Below are positions 18,340 to 25,808 of a DNA stretch of 64,000 nucleotides, in pieces. Position 1 is the stretch's first letter; every line of letters starts with the position of its first letter. Origin of the DNA: Methanogenium organophilum (GTDB lineage Archaea; Halobacteriota; Methanomicrobia; Methanomicrobiales; Methanomicrobiaceae); NCBI RefSeq assembly GCF_026684035.1, contig NZ_CP113361.1:558001-622000 (forward strand). The letters run 5' to 3'. The notes beneath the pieces were generated by a model. That model was not told the origin of the DNA, searched no databases, and saw only the letters and a program-made list of their open reading frames with translations. Both the position numbers and the translations under genes were made by a program.

Positions 18340-19092
18340 TTATTTTTTTAACAACGAATTGGCAATGAATACCGAATTGGAATAATCTGAAGAGGCGCGC
18401 GAAGTATCGACAAAAATTCTATCGATATTTGCCACCGGTGCTCCATGCGCAAAGCCCTCTCCGAGGAGGCATAATGTACGGAAAATGAGGTTCCCGGATA
18501 TCCCGTCCGGGGCGATGATAATCCCGTGGGAACAGACCGCCGACTCGATCAGAATCTCTGCATGGAAAGCACCGGTGCGGGCGGCCACCGCCTCTGCATC
18601 GGCAATCGTTTTGTCCACCGCCGGATGACGTCCCACGTCTCCGAGGCGGCCCCCGGAAAGGACGGCGACACGGTCGCTCACCCCGAAGGCAGGCGCCATC
18701 TTCCGTGCCCGTACAATGAAGGAGACCTTCTCGTCAACGGTCCATCCTTCATCCACCCCGACCGGTGCCAGGAGAAACCGTACCCCGCCTGCCGTTTCAA
18801 GAAAGGCGATCCGCTCCAGTCGGGGGACGCCTGCCACCCGTTTCAGTGCAGAGAGTGTACTGTTGGACGGCAGACTCCCCCGTATGGCCGCAGCAATATC
18901 GCCTGAGTAGAGGGCCTGCACCAACGCCTCTTCCGGCGTATCGGAAAAGACGGCATCAAAACCGGCAAAGGCATCCCGATTGCGGGAATGCGTAAAACAG
19001 CGAAGTGGAATTGTTTCCGAAAGCCTCTCCATGGTCGCCCGGACAGATTCCGGGTCTGTCCCGGCACCAATCCCGATGACCACCGAATGCAC
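18340..19092 (-). CDS. mtxX: methanogenesis marker protein 4 (MtxX family)
   Basis: A protein of about 250 residues found almost only in methanogens and their relatives, once annotated as methyltransferase MtxX and distantly related to phosphate acyltransferases. Features seen: VVIGIGAGTDPESV at the start, IAAAIRGSLPSNSTL, and a tail FVDTSRASSDYSNS. Function is not established. It starts four bases after the marker-2 stop, so the two form an operon. Confidence 0.88.
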   Translation of the reverse strand: MHSVVIGIGAGTDPESVRATMERLSETIPLRCFTHSRNRDAFAGFDAVFSDTPEEALVQALYSGDIAAAIRGSLPSNSTLSALKRVAGVPRLERIAFLETAGGVRFLLAPVGVDEGWTVDEKVSFIVRARKMAPAFGVSDRVAVLSGGRLGDVGRHPAVDKTIADAEAVAARTGAFHAEILIESAVCSHGIIIAPDGISGNLIFRTLCLLGEGFAHGAPVANIDRIFVDTSRASSDYSNSVFIANSLLKK

Positions 19093-19096
19093 CCCC

Positions 19097-20110
19097 TCAG
19101 TTATCAGTGGGAATCCCCATGATTCCCTGCTTTTTCAGGTCAAAGACGGTTGTTTCCGCATCGCCATGACGGATAATGAGTTTCTGCGAATCCGTTACGA
19201 CCCCGATATCCGCTGCGGCCATGCCGACACCGGAAAAGAGCTCCAGAACACGGTCAACCGATTCGGCAGGGACGGTTACGACAAATCCCATTCCCGGATA
19301 CATACGCACCCAGTGGTCAAAGGTGATCCCGATGGCATCCAGGTCGGGCCGCGGAATATCATCGAGACAGACAGAGGCACCCTTCCTGCTGGTCTCAAGC
19401 AGCATTCCCAGCGTACCGATAACACCGGGATTGCTGATATCCTTCCCGGCACTCACCAGCTTATCGGTACCGAGAGTGTGCATCACACGAATCTGTGCCC
19501 GCACCTCCTCTGCCGTTCTGAGCGTGGCGGAATCCCAGTTCAGCGCACATGACGGATGTATCCGCCCTTCAAGGTCAATCGCTGCGACAATCCGGTCACC
19601 CTCCCCTGCGGTGTGAGAAAATATTGCATATTCAGGGTTGACTGAGCCGAGGATCGCCACGTCGATGACATTCATCTCCGCATCCGGATGGAGGTGTCCT
19701 CCCACCACCGGTACACAGAACTTGGCAGAGGCCTCATACATGCCTCTCAGCACTTCATGACAGACATCGGAATCTTTTACTGACAAAATATCCACAATAG
19801 CAAGAGGAGTGCCCCCCATCGCAGCAATATCATGTACGTTTACCAGCACTGCACAGAACCCTGCCCAGTATGGATCCGCATCCAGAAGACGGCTCCAGAT
19901 GCCGTCAGCTGCAAGGAGCAGGCCGGAATCTCCGTTCTGTATAAGCGCCGCGTCATCCCCGAATGAGACCGGGACGTTTGGTGTCACCAGACGGAGTGAT
20001 TCAATTATTTCTCCGATTGCACGTTTGCGGGTAACGCCATCATAGGCGCGTATGGCATCAGCAATCTCGTCTGTGGAACATTCTACCACATTAACACCAT
20101 CTTTGATCAA
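19097..20110 (-). CDS. methanogenesis marker protein 2 (AIR synthase/selenophosphate synthetase-like)
   Basis: ATP-dependent PurM/SelD/ThiL superfamily member typical of methanogens, biochemical role unproven. It has the metal/ATP segment VSFGDDAALIQNG, the VLVNVHDIAAMGG motif, and VVGGHLHPDA. The listed start is a TTG at 20110; a GTG at 20089 (residue 8) is equally possible, since relatives begin just before the AIRAYDGVTRKRAI stretch. Divergent from rfcL. Confidence 0.85.
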   Translation of the reverse strand: MIKDGVNVVECSTDEIADAIRAYDGVTRKRAIGEIIESLRLVTPNVPVSFGDDAALIQNGDSGLLLAADGIWSRLLDADPYWAGFCAVLVNVHDIAAMGGTPLAIVDILSVKDSDVCHEVLRGMYEASAKFCVPVVGGHLHPDAEMNVIDVAILGSVNPEYAIFSHTAGEGDRIVAAIDLEGRIHPSCALNWDSATLRTAEEVRAQIRVMHTLGTDKLVSAGKDISNPGVIGTLGMLLETSRKGASVCLDDIPRPDLDAIGITFDHWVRMYPGMGFVVTVPAESVDRVLELFSGVGMAAADIGVVTDSQKLIIRHGDAETTVFDLKKQGIMGIPTDN

Positions 20111-20308
20111 ATCATCAGCGTCAGTTCAGTTAATAATATGCATATTATCCCCGGTTACCGTCGCAATGGCGAACACTGCCACCCCCTCCGGGCAGATACA
20201 TTTCACTCCGGAAAACGGGTAGACAGGGAGTCTCAGGACGGTGGAAAATCTCCGGGACATTCAACCGGTATCACTGCATTTTTCACCCTTTGCGACAGAG
20301 AATATACC

Positions 20309-21769
20309 ATGGACTGGGCTGCACAGTACAGACCTCAGCACCTGCAGGATATTGTTGGCAACGGCTCGGCAATCCGGCAGATCGCGGAGTGGGGACGTTC
20401 CTGGCATACCGGCGTGAGGCCACTCATCCTCTACGGAAAACCCGGAATCGGAAAGACAACCGCAGCCCATGCTCTCGCCCGTGACATGGGATGGGACGTC
20501 ATTGAACTCAACGCAAGCGATCAGCGCACAAAAGGTGTCATTGAGAAGATTGCCGGCGCGGGCAGCACCACCGCAAGTCTCACCGGCACCGGACGGCGGC
20601 TCATCATCTTTGACGAGGCGGACAATATTCACGGCAATGCCGACCGGGGCGGCGCCCGTGCAATAGCAGAGGTCATCCGGTCGTCCCTTCAGCCCATCAT
20701 TCTGATCGCAAACGATCTCTACGGCCTTGACCAGTCAATCCGCCGTCTCTGTGACACGGTGCAGTTTCGGGCGCTAACAACAAAGACCATCGCTGCCCAC
20801 CTGCACTACATCTGTTCGCGGGAAGGGGTGGACTGTGACGCTGCCGCATTACAGCAAATCGCAGATAATTCCGGCGGGGACATGCGCTCGGCCGTAAACA
20901 GTCTGTCTGCTGCGGCAATCGGTACCGACCATGTGAGCACAGCCGAAGTGCAGACTTCACAGAAAGACGAACGCACATCCATATTCGAACTCATCAAAGC
21001 GATCCATGCCGGTGCGGACGATGACATCCTGCTGCGCTATGCACGTGAGGTGAACGATACACCCGACACCATTGAACAATGGATAGAGGAATCGATTGGC
21101 TCGGTGAAAGACACTGAGGATAAAGCGTATGCCTATGAAACCCTGGCCAGAGCGGACCGGTTTATCGGCCGCACCTACCGCCGTCAGTATTACACACTCT
21201 GGAAATATGCATCTGCCCTGATGGTCATGGGCCCTGCCGAGGCCGCCGGAGGACGGGGCATACACGCCCGCATCATGCCGCCGGAACGCTGGCGCAAAAT
21301 GGGCACCGGACGCAAACAGAAATCGCTGAGAAGCAATATCATGGGAAAGCTCGGGGAGACATACCATATTCCCGGAAATGCACTCCGCGAGGACTTCTTC
21401 ACCCCCATAACCAAACTCATCGAGGCGGATCCCGAAGTGTACGCACGCGCCCTGTACCTTGATCGCGACGAACTGGAATTCTTTATCGGAGATAAGACGC
21501 AGGCAGCCTCTATCGCCAAAACTCTTGCAAAAGAGCGGCGCGAGGAAGAGCGGGGCTACACAAAGAAGAAGGTGAAAAAGGGGCAGAAGGCAGAAAAAGA
21601 GACGCCGAAAAAAGCGCCGGACGTGCAGCCGACCCTCACCGCAGAGGATGACCCGCCGGAAGCACCCCCGGCACAGGAGACCGTGAATGAGGTCGCAGAC
21701 CCGAAACCGGCAGCAGCACCCGAACCCGTGCCGGACACATCACAGAAGACACTCTTTGACGGGTTCTAG
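20309..21769 (+). CDS. rfcL: replication factor C large subunit
   Basis: Large subunit of the clamp loader that places PCNA on DNA. From the ATG at 20309 the 486-residue protein starts MDWAAQYRPQHLQDIVGN, with Walker A LYGKPGIGKTT, Walker B LIIFDEADN and a collar domain. A Lys/Glu-rich then Pro/Ala-rich linker (about 400-475) leads to a C-terminal PCNA-interacting peptide, QKTLFDGF. Frame continues upstream to 20138 but those 57 residues lack family similarity. No strong ribosome site is visible. Confidence 0.95.
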   Translation: MDWAAQYRPQHLQDIVGNGSAIRQIAEWGRSWHTGVRPLILYGKPGIGKTTAAHALARDMGWDVIELNASDQRTKGVIEKIAGAGSTTASLTGTGRRLIIFDEADNIHGNADRGGARAIAEVIRSSLQPIILIANDLYGLDQSIRRLCDTVQFRALTTKTIAAHLHYICSREGVDCDAAALQQIADNSGGDMRSAVNSLSAAAIGTDHVSTAEVQTSQKDERTSIFELIKAIHAGADDDILLRYAREVNDTPDTIEQWIEESIGSVKDTEDKAYAYETLARADRFIGRTYRRQYYTLWKYASALMVMGPAEAAGGRGIHARIMPPERWRKMGTGRKQKSLRSNIMGKLGETYHIPGNALREDFFTPITKLIEADPEVYARALYLDRDELEFFIGDKTQAASIAKTLAKERREEERGYTKKKVKKGQKAEKETPKKAPDVQPTLTAEDDPPEAPPAQETVNEVADPKPAAAPEPVPDTSQKTLFDGF

Positions 21770-21848
21770 ATCAGGGAAACACTCCACCCCATGCATCTTT
21801 CCAATTTTGACTATTCTTCCCATTTCTGACCACAGACATCACAGAATT

Positions 21849-21870
21849 TTGTCCAAATTATGTCCATAAT
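21849..21870. promoter_or_regulatory. TTGTCCAAATT motif resembling the one near 3800
   Basis: TTGTCCAAATTATGTCCATAA follows the rfcL end. The first 11 bases repeat those at about 3799-3809. In this position, downstream of rfcL and in a convergent gap, an operator role is doubtful; the shared word may only reflect AT-rich intergenic DNA. Confidence 0.2.
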
Positions 21871-21885
21871 ATAACAAAAAATGGA

Positions 21886-21970
21886 GCAAGGGGGAATGCT
21901 TGCCCATTCCCCCTGCGACCATCCCCTGAAGGGGTGGGTCTGGCAGGGAGGGGAACCCTCCCTTGCCTCA
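21886..21970. repeat. dispersed GC-rich multi-hairpin intergenic element, copy B
   Basis: Three consecutive hairpins: GGGGGAATG/CATTCCCCC (21890-21913), GACCATCCCC-TGAA-GGGGTGGGTC (about 21914-21940), and GCAGGGAGGGG/CCCTCCCTTGC. Same order and spacing as copy C. Lies in the 357-base convergent gap between rfcL and the UPF0146 gene. Confidence 0.7.
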
Positions 21971-22030
21971 GGGAATAGGACACTTCAATGTCACACAAGC
22001 CTGATTTAATAAAAAGGATTCAATAAAAGA

Positions 22031-22072
22031 ATTGAAAGGCAAGGGAGGGGGTGCCCCCCTTGCTCCTGTATT
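22031..22072. repeat. inverted partial copy of the dispersed element (copy B2)
   Basis: ATTGAAAGGCAAGGGAGGGG followed by GTGCCCCCCTTGC is close to the reverse complement of the right end of copy C, including its flanking CTTTCAAT. It sits about 60 bases from copy B in opposite orientation. Confidence 0.6.
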
Positions 22073-22126
22073 CATTCAGAGAATCATTAGGATACATTCA
22101 CCCGCACCAATTCGTAAAGATCCGTT

Positions 22127-22528
22127 TCATCTACGCGAATAATACTGGTGGAGCACGACTCCGCAGTCAATGATGCGTCCGCCGCGTTCGTAGATCTCAT
22201 TGCCCAGATGATAGATGACACAGTCCGCATTCACCGACCGGGCGAGCGCGATGATACAGGGCATCATCTCGATCCCCGGACGAACCGCATAGATGAGTTC
22301 ACTGCCGCGATACCACGCCGTATCGGGTGCACAGACATCATCGCGGAGGAAGGCAATACCCTCCGGCGGCTCCTGTGGGAATATATCCGTTGTCCGAACA
22401 GCGACTCCGGCCTTCGCAAGCGACTCGGCCACCGTGAAATTTCTTCCCACCCCTACTTCGGTCGCTGACCGGTAATGTTCGATGATAAACCGGGAAAAAT
22501 GCTCTTCAATATGCTTATAGTTCCCCAT
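22127..22528 (-). CDS. UPF0146 family protein
   Basis: Small archaeal protein of unknown function (UPF0146, PF03686), 133 residues from the ATG at 22528. It resembles a trimmed Rossmann/methyltransferase-like fold: EVGVGRNFTVAESLAKAG, TTDIFP, DDVCAP, LIYAVRPGIEMMPCIIALAR. A TTG two codons upstream is also in frame. It is divergent from the archaemetzincin gene and the two starts nearly abut. Confidence 0.8.
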   Translation of the reverse strand: MGNYKHIEEHFSRFIIEHYRSATEVGVGRNFTVAESLAKAGVAVRTTDIFPQEPPEGIAFLRDDVCAPDTAWYRGSELIYAVRPGIEMMPCIIALARSVNADCVIYHLGNEIYERGGRIIDCGVVLHQYYSRR

Positions 22529-22545
22529 TGACAATGTTATTTCGG

Positions 22546-23088
22546 ATGAGTTTCCTTATCTTTTGGGATAGAACAGCACCAAATGGCCTTCAGGTCCCGG
22601 TAGCACAGGCCATCGGGGCAGTTCTGGGAGTCCCCGTCTTACTGGAGGAAAATCCGGTTATGCTCCGTGGCTTCGACCGTGGACGGAACCAGTATAACGC
22701 ATCAAAAATCCTTACCGACATGCAGGACATCTATACCCGCCAGCACGGCATCGGGGACTACATCCTCATCGTAACCGGGAAAGACCTCTATATTCCGGGC
22801 CACGATTTTGTCTTTGGCCTCGCCCGTCCTTCAGTGCGTGCAGGTATCATCTCCACAACCCGGCTGGAAAACAGCTACTATCAGCGGAAAGGTGACATAT
22901 ATGATACGATTGACCGGGCTGTGAAGGAAGGCACCCATGAATTCTGCCACATGCTGGGTCTTGACCACTGCGCGAACAGCGAATGCATCATGTTCTGTCC
23001 GACGACACTGGACGAACTGGACCGAAAACGAAAGACCCTCTGTCCGGCATGCCAGAGGAAACTGGAAGCCGCAAAGAAATATTTCTGA
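22546..23088 (+). CDS. amzA: archaemetzincin zinc metalloprotease
   Basis: Predicted zinc-dependent peptidase of the archaemetzincin family. The extended zinc motif HEFCHMLGLDHC (about residues 131-142) is followed by CIMFCP and a CPACQRKL, the four-cysteine site that binds a second zinc in this family. 180 residues is typical. The frame is open to a TTG at 22528 and ATG at 22534, but the family starts close to SFLIFWDRTAP, so ATG 22546 is preferred; the ribosome site is weak. Substrate unknown. Confidence 0.9.
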   Translation: MSFLIFWDRTAPNGLQVPVAQAIGAVLGVPVLLEENPVMLRGFDRGRNQYNASKILTDMQDIYTRQHGIGDYILIVTGKDLYIPGHDFVFGLARPSVRAGIISTTRLENSYYQRKGDIYDTIDRAVKEGTHEFCHMLGLDHCANSECIMFCPTTLDELDRKRKTLCPACQRKLEAAKKYF

Positions 23089-23195
23089 TTTTCCGTGTTG
23101 TTGCTATGGTAACAACACACTTATCTGCTCCGGGGAGAGAATTACCAATATATCCTTTCAGTTAGTCATAGTGTACTAATCTGAGGAGAAAATGC

Positions 23196-23741
23196 ATGGC
23201 ATACTATCAGGGACTCATTAAGCGTAAATTCAAGGATGTGGTCGGCTCAAAATACGAGACGATCCAGAAGGAATACAGCGAATATATTCTCACAGAAGAG
23301 GAGATGCGGCCGCACGAAATTAAAACAGTGCTGCTTCCGCTGGACTATTCTGTCACTGACGTATCGGAATCAATCTGTGAACTGCTTTCAACATACGAAA
23401 ACGCGACGGTTACCCTGATATATGTCACCGATGCACATATCGCAGAGATCATAAGATCCTCTCTGGATGACGCCGCAGCCGACGAATTTGTCAGGAAAAA
23501 GGAGGAATATGGCGCCCGCCTTCTGGATGACTATGAACACTGCCTCACCTCTCGCAGCATTCGCTGCAAAAGGCGCATACTCCACGGAGACAAACAGCAG
23601 GACATCCTGAAACTGGCACCTGAGTTCGACATGGTCACCCTTCCGAAATGCTATGCGAGCAACCATCCCGACTCCTGTTCGGTGAGCGCAAACGCCATCC
23701 TTCTGGCCCAGTCCCTTACCCAGCCGGCAATTGTATTCTGA
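23196..23741 (+). CDS. universal stress protein-like protein
   Basis: 181-residue protein with a USP-type alpha/beta fold starting at TVLLPLDYSVTDVSESICEL (about residue 44) after a charged N-terminal segment. It ends in ILLAQSLTQPAIVF, which matches the last strand of USPs, but it has no GxxGx9G(S/T) nucleotide motif, so ATP binding is unlikely. GAGGAG at 23183-23188 supports the start. It precedes the permease by 11 bases. Confidence 0.7.
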   Translation: MAYYQGLIKRKFKDVVGSKYETIQKEYSEYILTEEEMRPHEIKTVLLPLDYSVTDVSESICELLSTYENATVTLIYVTDAHIAEIIRSSLDDAAADEFVRKKEEYGARLLDDYEHCLTSRSIRCKRRILHGDKQQDILKLAPEFDMVTLPKCYASNHPDSCSVSANAILLAQSLTQPAIVF

Positions 23742-23752
23742 CGTGATCTACA

Positions 23753-25081
23753 ATGTTAACAACTGTACAGCTCCTTGCACTTGTCGTGTTCATTGCGACA
23801 TATATCCTCATCATCGATGAGCGCATCCACCGGGCCGTTGCCGCGATGGCAGGCGCCGCGGTGGTCGTATTTCTGGGTATCGTCCCCTGGGAATCGATGC
23901 TTGAGCACATCGATTTTGGCACGATATTCCTGCTGATGGGCATGATGATCATCATCAATGTGGCCCGGCACAGCGGCCTCTTCGAGTATATTGCCATCCG
24001 CACCGCAAAGATGGCCAAAGGCAGTCCGATCATGGTGCTGATCCTGTTCTCGGTGGTGACAGCCATTGTCAGTGCCTTCCTCGACAATGTTACAACGGTG
24101 CTGCTCCTGACACCGATGCTGCTCTACATCACCAAACTGATGGACTTAAATCCCGTGCCCTTCCTCCTTGCAGAGATCATCTCATCCAACGTGGGTGGGG
24201 CGGCAACGCTCATCGGTGACCCCCCGAATATCATGATCGCCTCCTCAGCAGGCCTGACCTTCAACGAGTTCATCACCACGATGGGCCCGATTGCCGCAGT
24301 CGACATGGTGCTGGTCCTGATCCTCTTCCTCGCCGTCTACGGCAGGTCGATGAAAGTGACACCCGAGGAGAAGGGAATCATCACAAAGACCATCAACAGT
24401 CTTGATGAAGAAGGTGCGATCACCGACAGAAAGCTCTTCAAAAAGTCAGTGACAGTCATTCTCCTCGTGGTCTTCCTCTTCTTCATCCACAGTTCCATCG
24501 GCGTGTATCTGCACGTGATCTTCCCGTTTGTCGACCCCTCGCTTGCCCTTGAACCCGCGGAAGTCGCCCTCATCGGTGCGGCCATCATCCTGATATGGAG
24601 CAGGGTGCAGCCGGACGAGATATTTGAGAAGATTGAGTGGACGGCGCTCTTCTTCTTCGCCGGCCTTTTTGTCATCGTCGGTGCACTCGTGAATACGGGA
24701 ATCATTGAGATGGTCTCTCAGTTCATGATCAGCATGGTCTCAACCCAGTTTGAGGCGATGTTTGTTATCGCCTGGTTCTCGGCCTTTGCCTCTGCGATTG
24801 TTGACAATATCCCGCTCACCGCAGCACTGATACCCCTCATTCACGATATGAGCGGCACGATGGACGTTTACCCCCTCTGGTGGGCGCTCTCCCTGGGTGC
24901 CTGCATGGGCGGAAACGGAACGGCCATTGCCGCCTCGGCAAACGTGGTCGTGCTCGGTGTCGCAGAACGGGAAGGAGTGGCAATTACCTTTATGCAGTTC
25001 CTGAAGATAGGAATGGCAACGCTGGTGATCACGGTCGCCGTTGGTCTTGTGATGCTCTATGCCATGTTCGGAATGCTCTAG
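23753..25081 (+). CDS. SLC13/ArsB-NhaD superfamily permease
   Basis: Inner-membrane ion transporter of 442 residues with about ten to twelve hydrophobic segments in two similar halves. It shows superfamily motifs: FLLMGMMIIINVARHSGLFE, FLDNVTTVLLLTPM (first half), NVGGAATLIGDPPNIM, and AIVDNIPLTAALIPL plus CMGGNGTAIAASANV in the second half. These are typical of the ArsB/NhaD/CitT group; the substrate (sodium/proton, dicarboxylate or arsenite) cannot be settled. It is flanked by two USP genes in one operon. Confidence 0.85.
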   Translation: MLTTVQLLALVVFIATYILIIDERIHRAVAAMAGAAVVVFLGIVPWESMLEHIDFGTIFLLMGMMIIINVARHSGLFEYIAIRTAKMAKGSPIMVLILFSVVTAIVSAFLDNVTTVLLLTPMLLYITKLMDLNPVPFLLAEIISSNVGGAATLIGDPPNIMIASSAGLTFNEFITTMGPIAAVDMVLVLILFLAVYGRSMKVTPEEKGIITKTINSLDEEGAITDRKLFKKSVTVILLVVFLFFIHSSIGVYLHVIFPFVDPSLALEPAEVALIGAAIILIWSRVQPDEIFEKIEWTALFFFAGLFVIVGALVNTGIIEMVSQFMISMVSTQFEAMFVIAWFSAFASAIVDNIPLTAALIPLIHDMSGTMDVYPLWWALSLGACMGGNGTAIAASANVVVLGVAEREGVAITFMQFLKIGMATLVITVAVGLVMLYAMFGML

Positions 25082-25093
25082 GAGATGGAAAGA

Positions 25094-25543
25094 ATGAAGA
25101 TACTGGTATTACTGGACGGCTCCATGTGGAGCCACAAGGGAGCGCTCTATGCACTCCGGATTGCACGGGAGAAGAAGGCGGAGATCGTTCTGTTCTCCGT
25201 ACTTGACAAACGGGACTCAAAGTCCATGGCATTTAATTTCTGCAACCAGTCAAATATGTGCAACAGAATCACAAACTATGAATCCCAGATCTGGCGGGAT
25301 ATGCACAAAAACATCAACGATGAAATGATGCAGCTTCTGCTCTTCTTTAACCGGGAAGGCATCGAGACTGAAACAAAGGTGGTCGAAGGAACAGCAGCGG
25401 ATGAGATCATCAAAGAGGCGGAAGGCGACGGATACGGCCTCATCGTCATGGGTGCATACGGGAGAAATCCACGATATGGCGGAAACAGCCTCTTCACACA
25501 ACTGGTATCCGAACTACAGGTGCCCATCTTCCTGGCGCGCTGA
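25094..25543 (+). CDS. universal stress protein family protein
   Basis: 149-residue USP: MKILVLLDGSMWSHKGALYALRIA start, AEIVLFSVLD, VEGTAADEIIKEA, and YGLIVMGAYGRNPRYGGNSLF ending in VPIFLAR. The glycine loop is shortened against G-x2-G-x9-G(S/T). An ATG at 25085 is also in frame, but AGGAG touches it; AGGAG to the ATG at 25094 is a better distance. Starts just after the permease stop, suggesting it regulates or senses for the transporter. Confidence 0.82.
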   Translation: MKILVLLDGSMWSHKGALYALRIAREKKAEIVLFSVLDKRDSKSMAFNFCNQSNMCNRITNYESQIWRDMHKNINDEMMQLLLFFNREGIETETKVVEGTAADEIIKEAEGDGYGLIVMGAYGRNPRYGGNSLFTQLVSELQVPIFLAR

Positions 25544-25545
25544 CC

Positions 25546-25552
25546 TTTTTTT
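25546..25552 (+). terminator. T-run ending the USP-permease-USP operon
   Basis: Seven T follow the second USP stop within five bases. The remaining 250 bases to 25808 are AT-rich near the end (ACATATTTATG at about 25740) and probably hold the promoter of the ECF genes. Confidence 0.45.
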
Positions 25553-25808
25553 GCGCAGACAGTTTTTCTTCCTCCTAACCAGGCCCCTTTCAGACGGAAG
25601 AGGTATCCCGGCGATGGCATTCTCCCTTCCCGTATTCCCGTCCTTGCCGCTGCACCCTTCTGCACCACAATGGTTCAAGGCATACAAGAGATTGCGCCAT
25701 CACCCGGATGAAGAGAGATGTTCCGGACGCCACCCCCCAACACATATTTATGCACAAATGTACAAACATATACATTAATGATTACTACACATCCGCACAG
25801 ACCAACCA

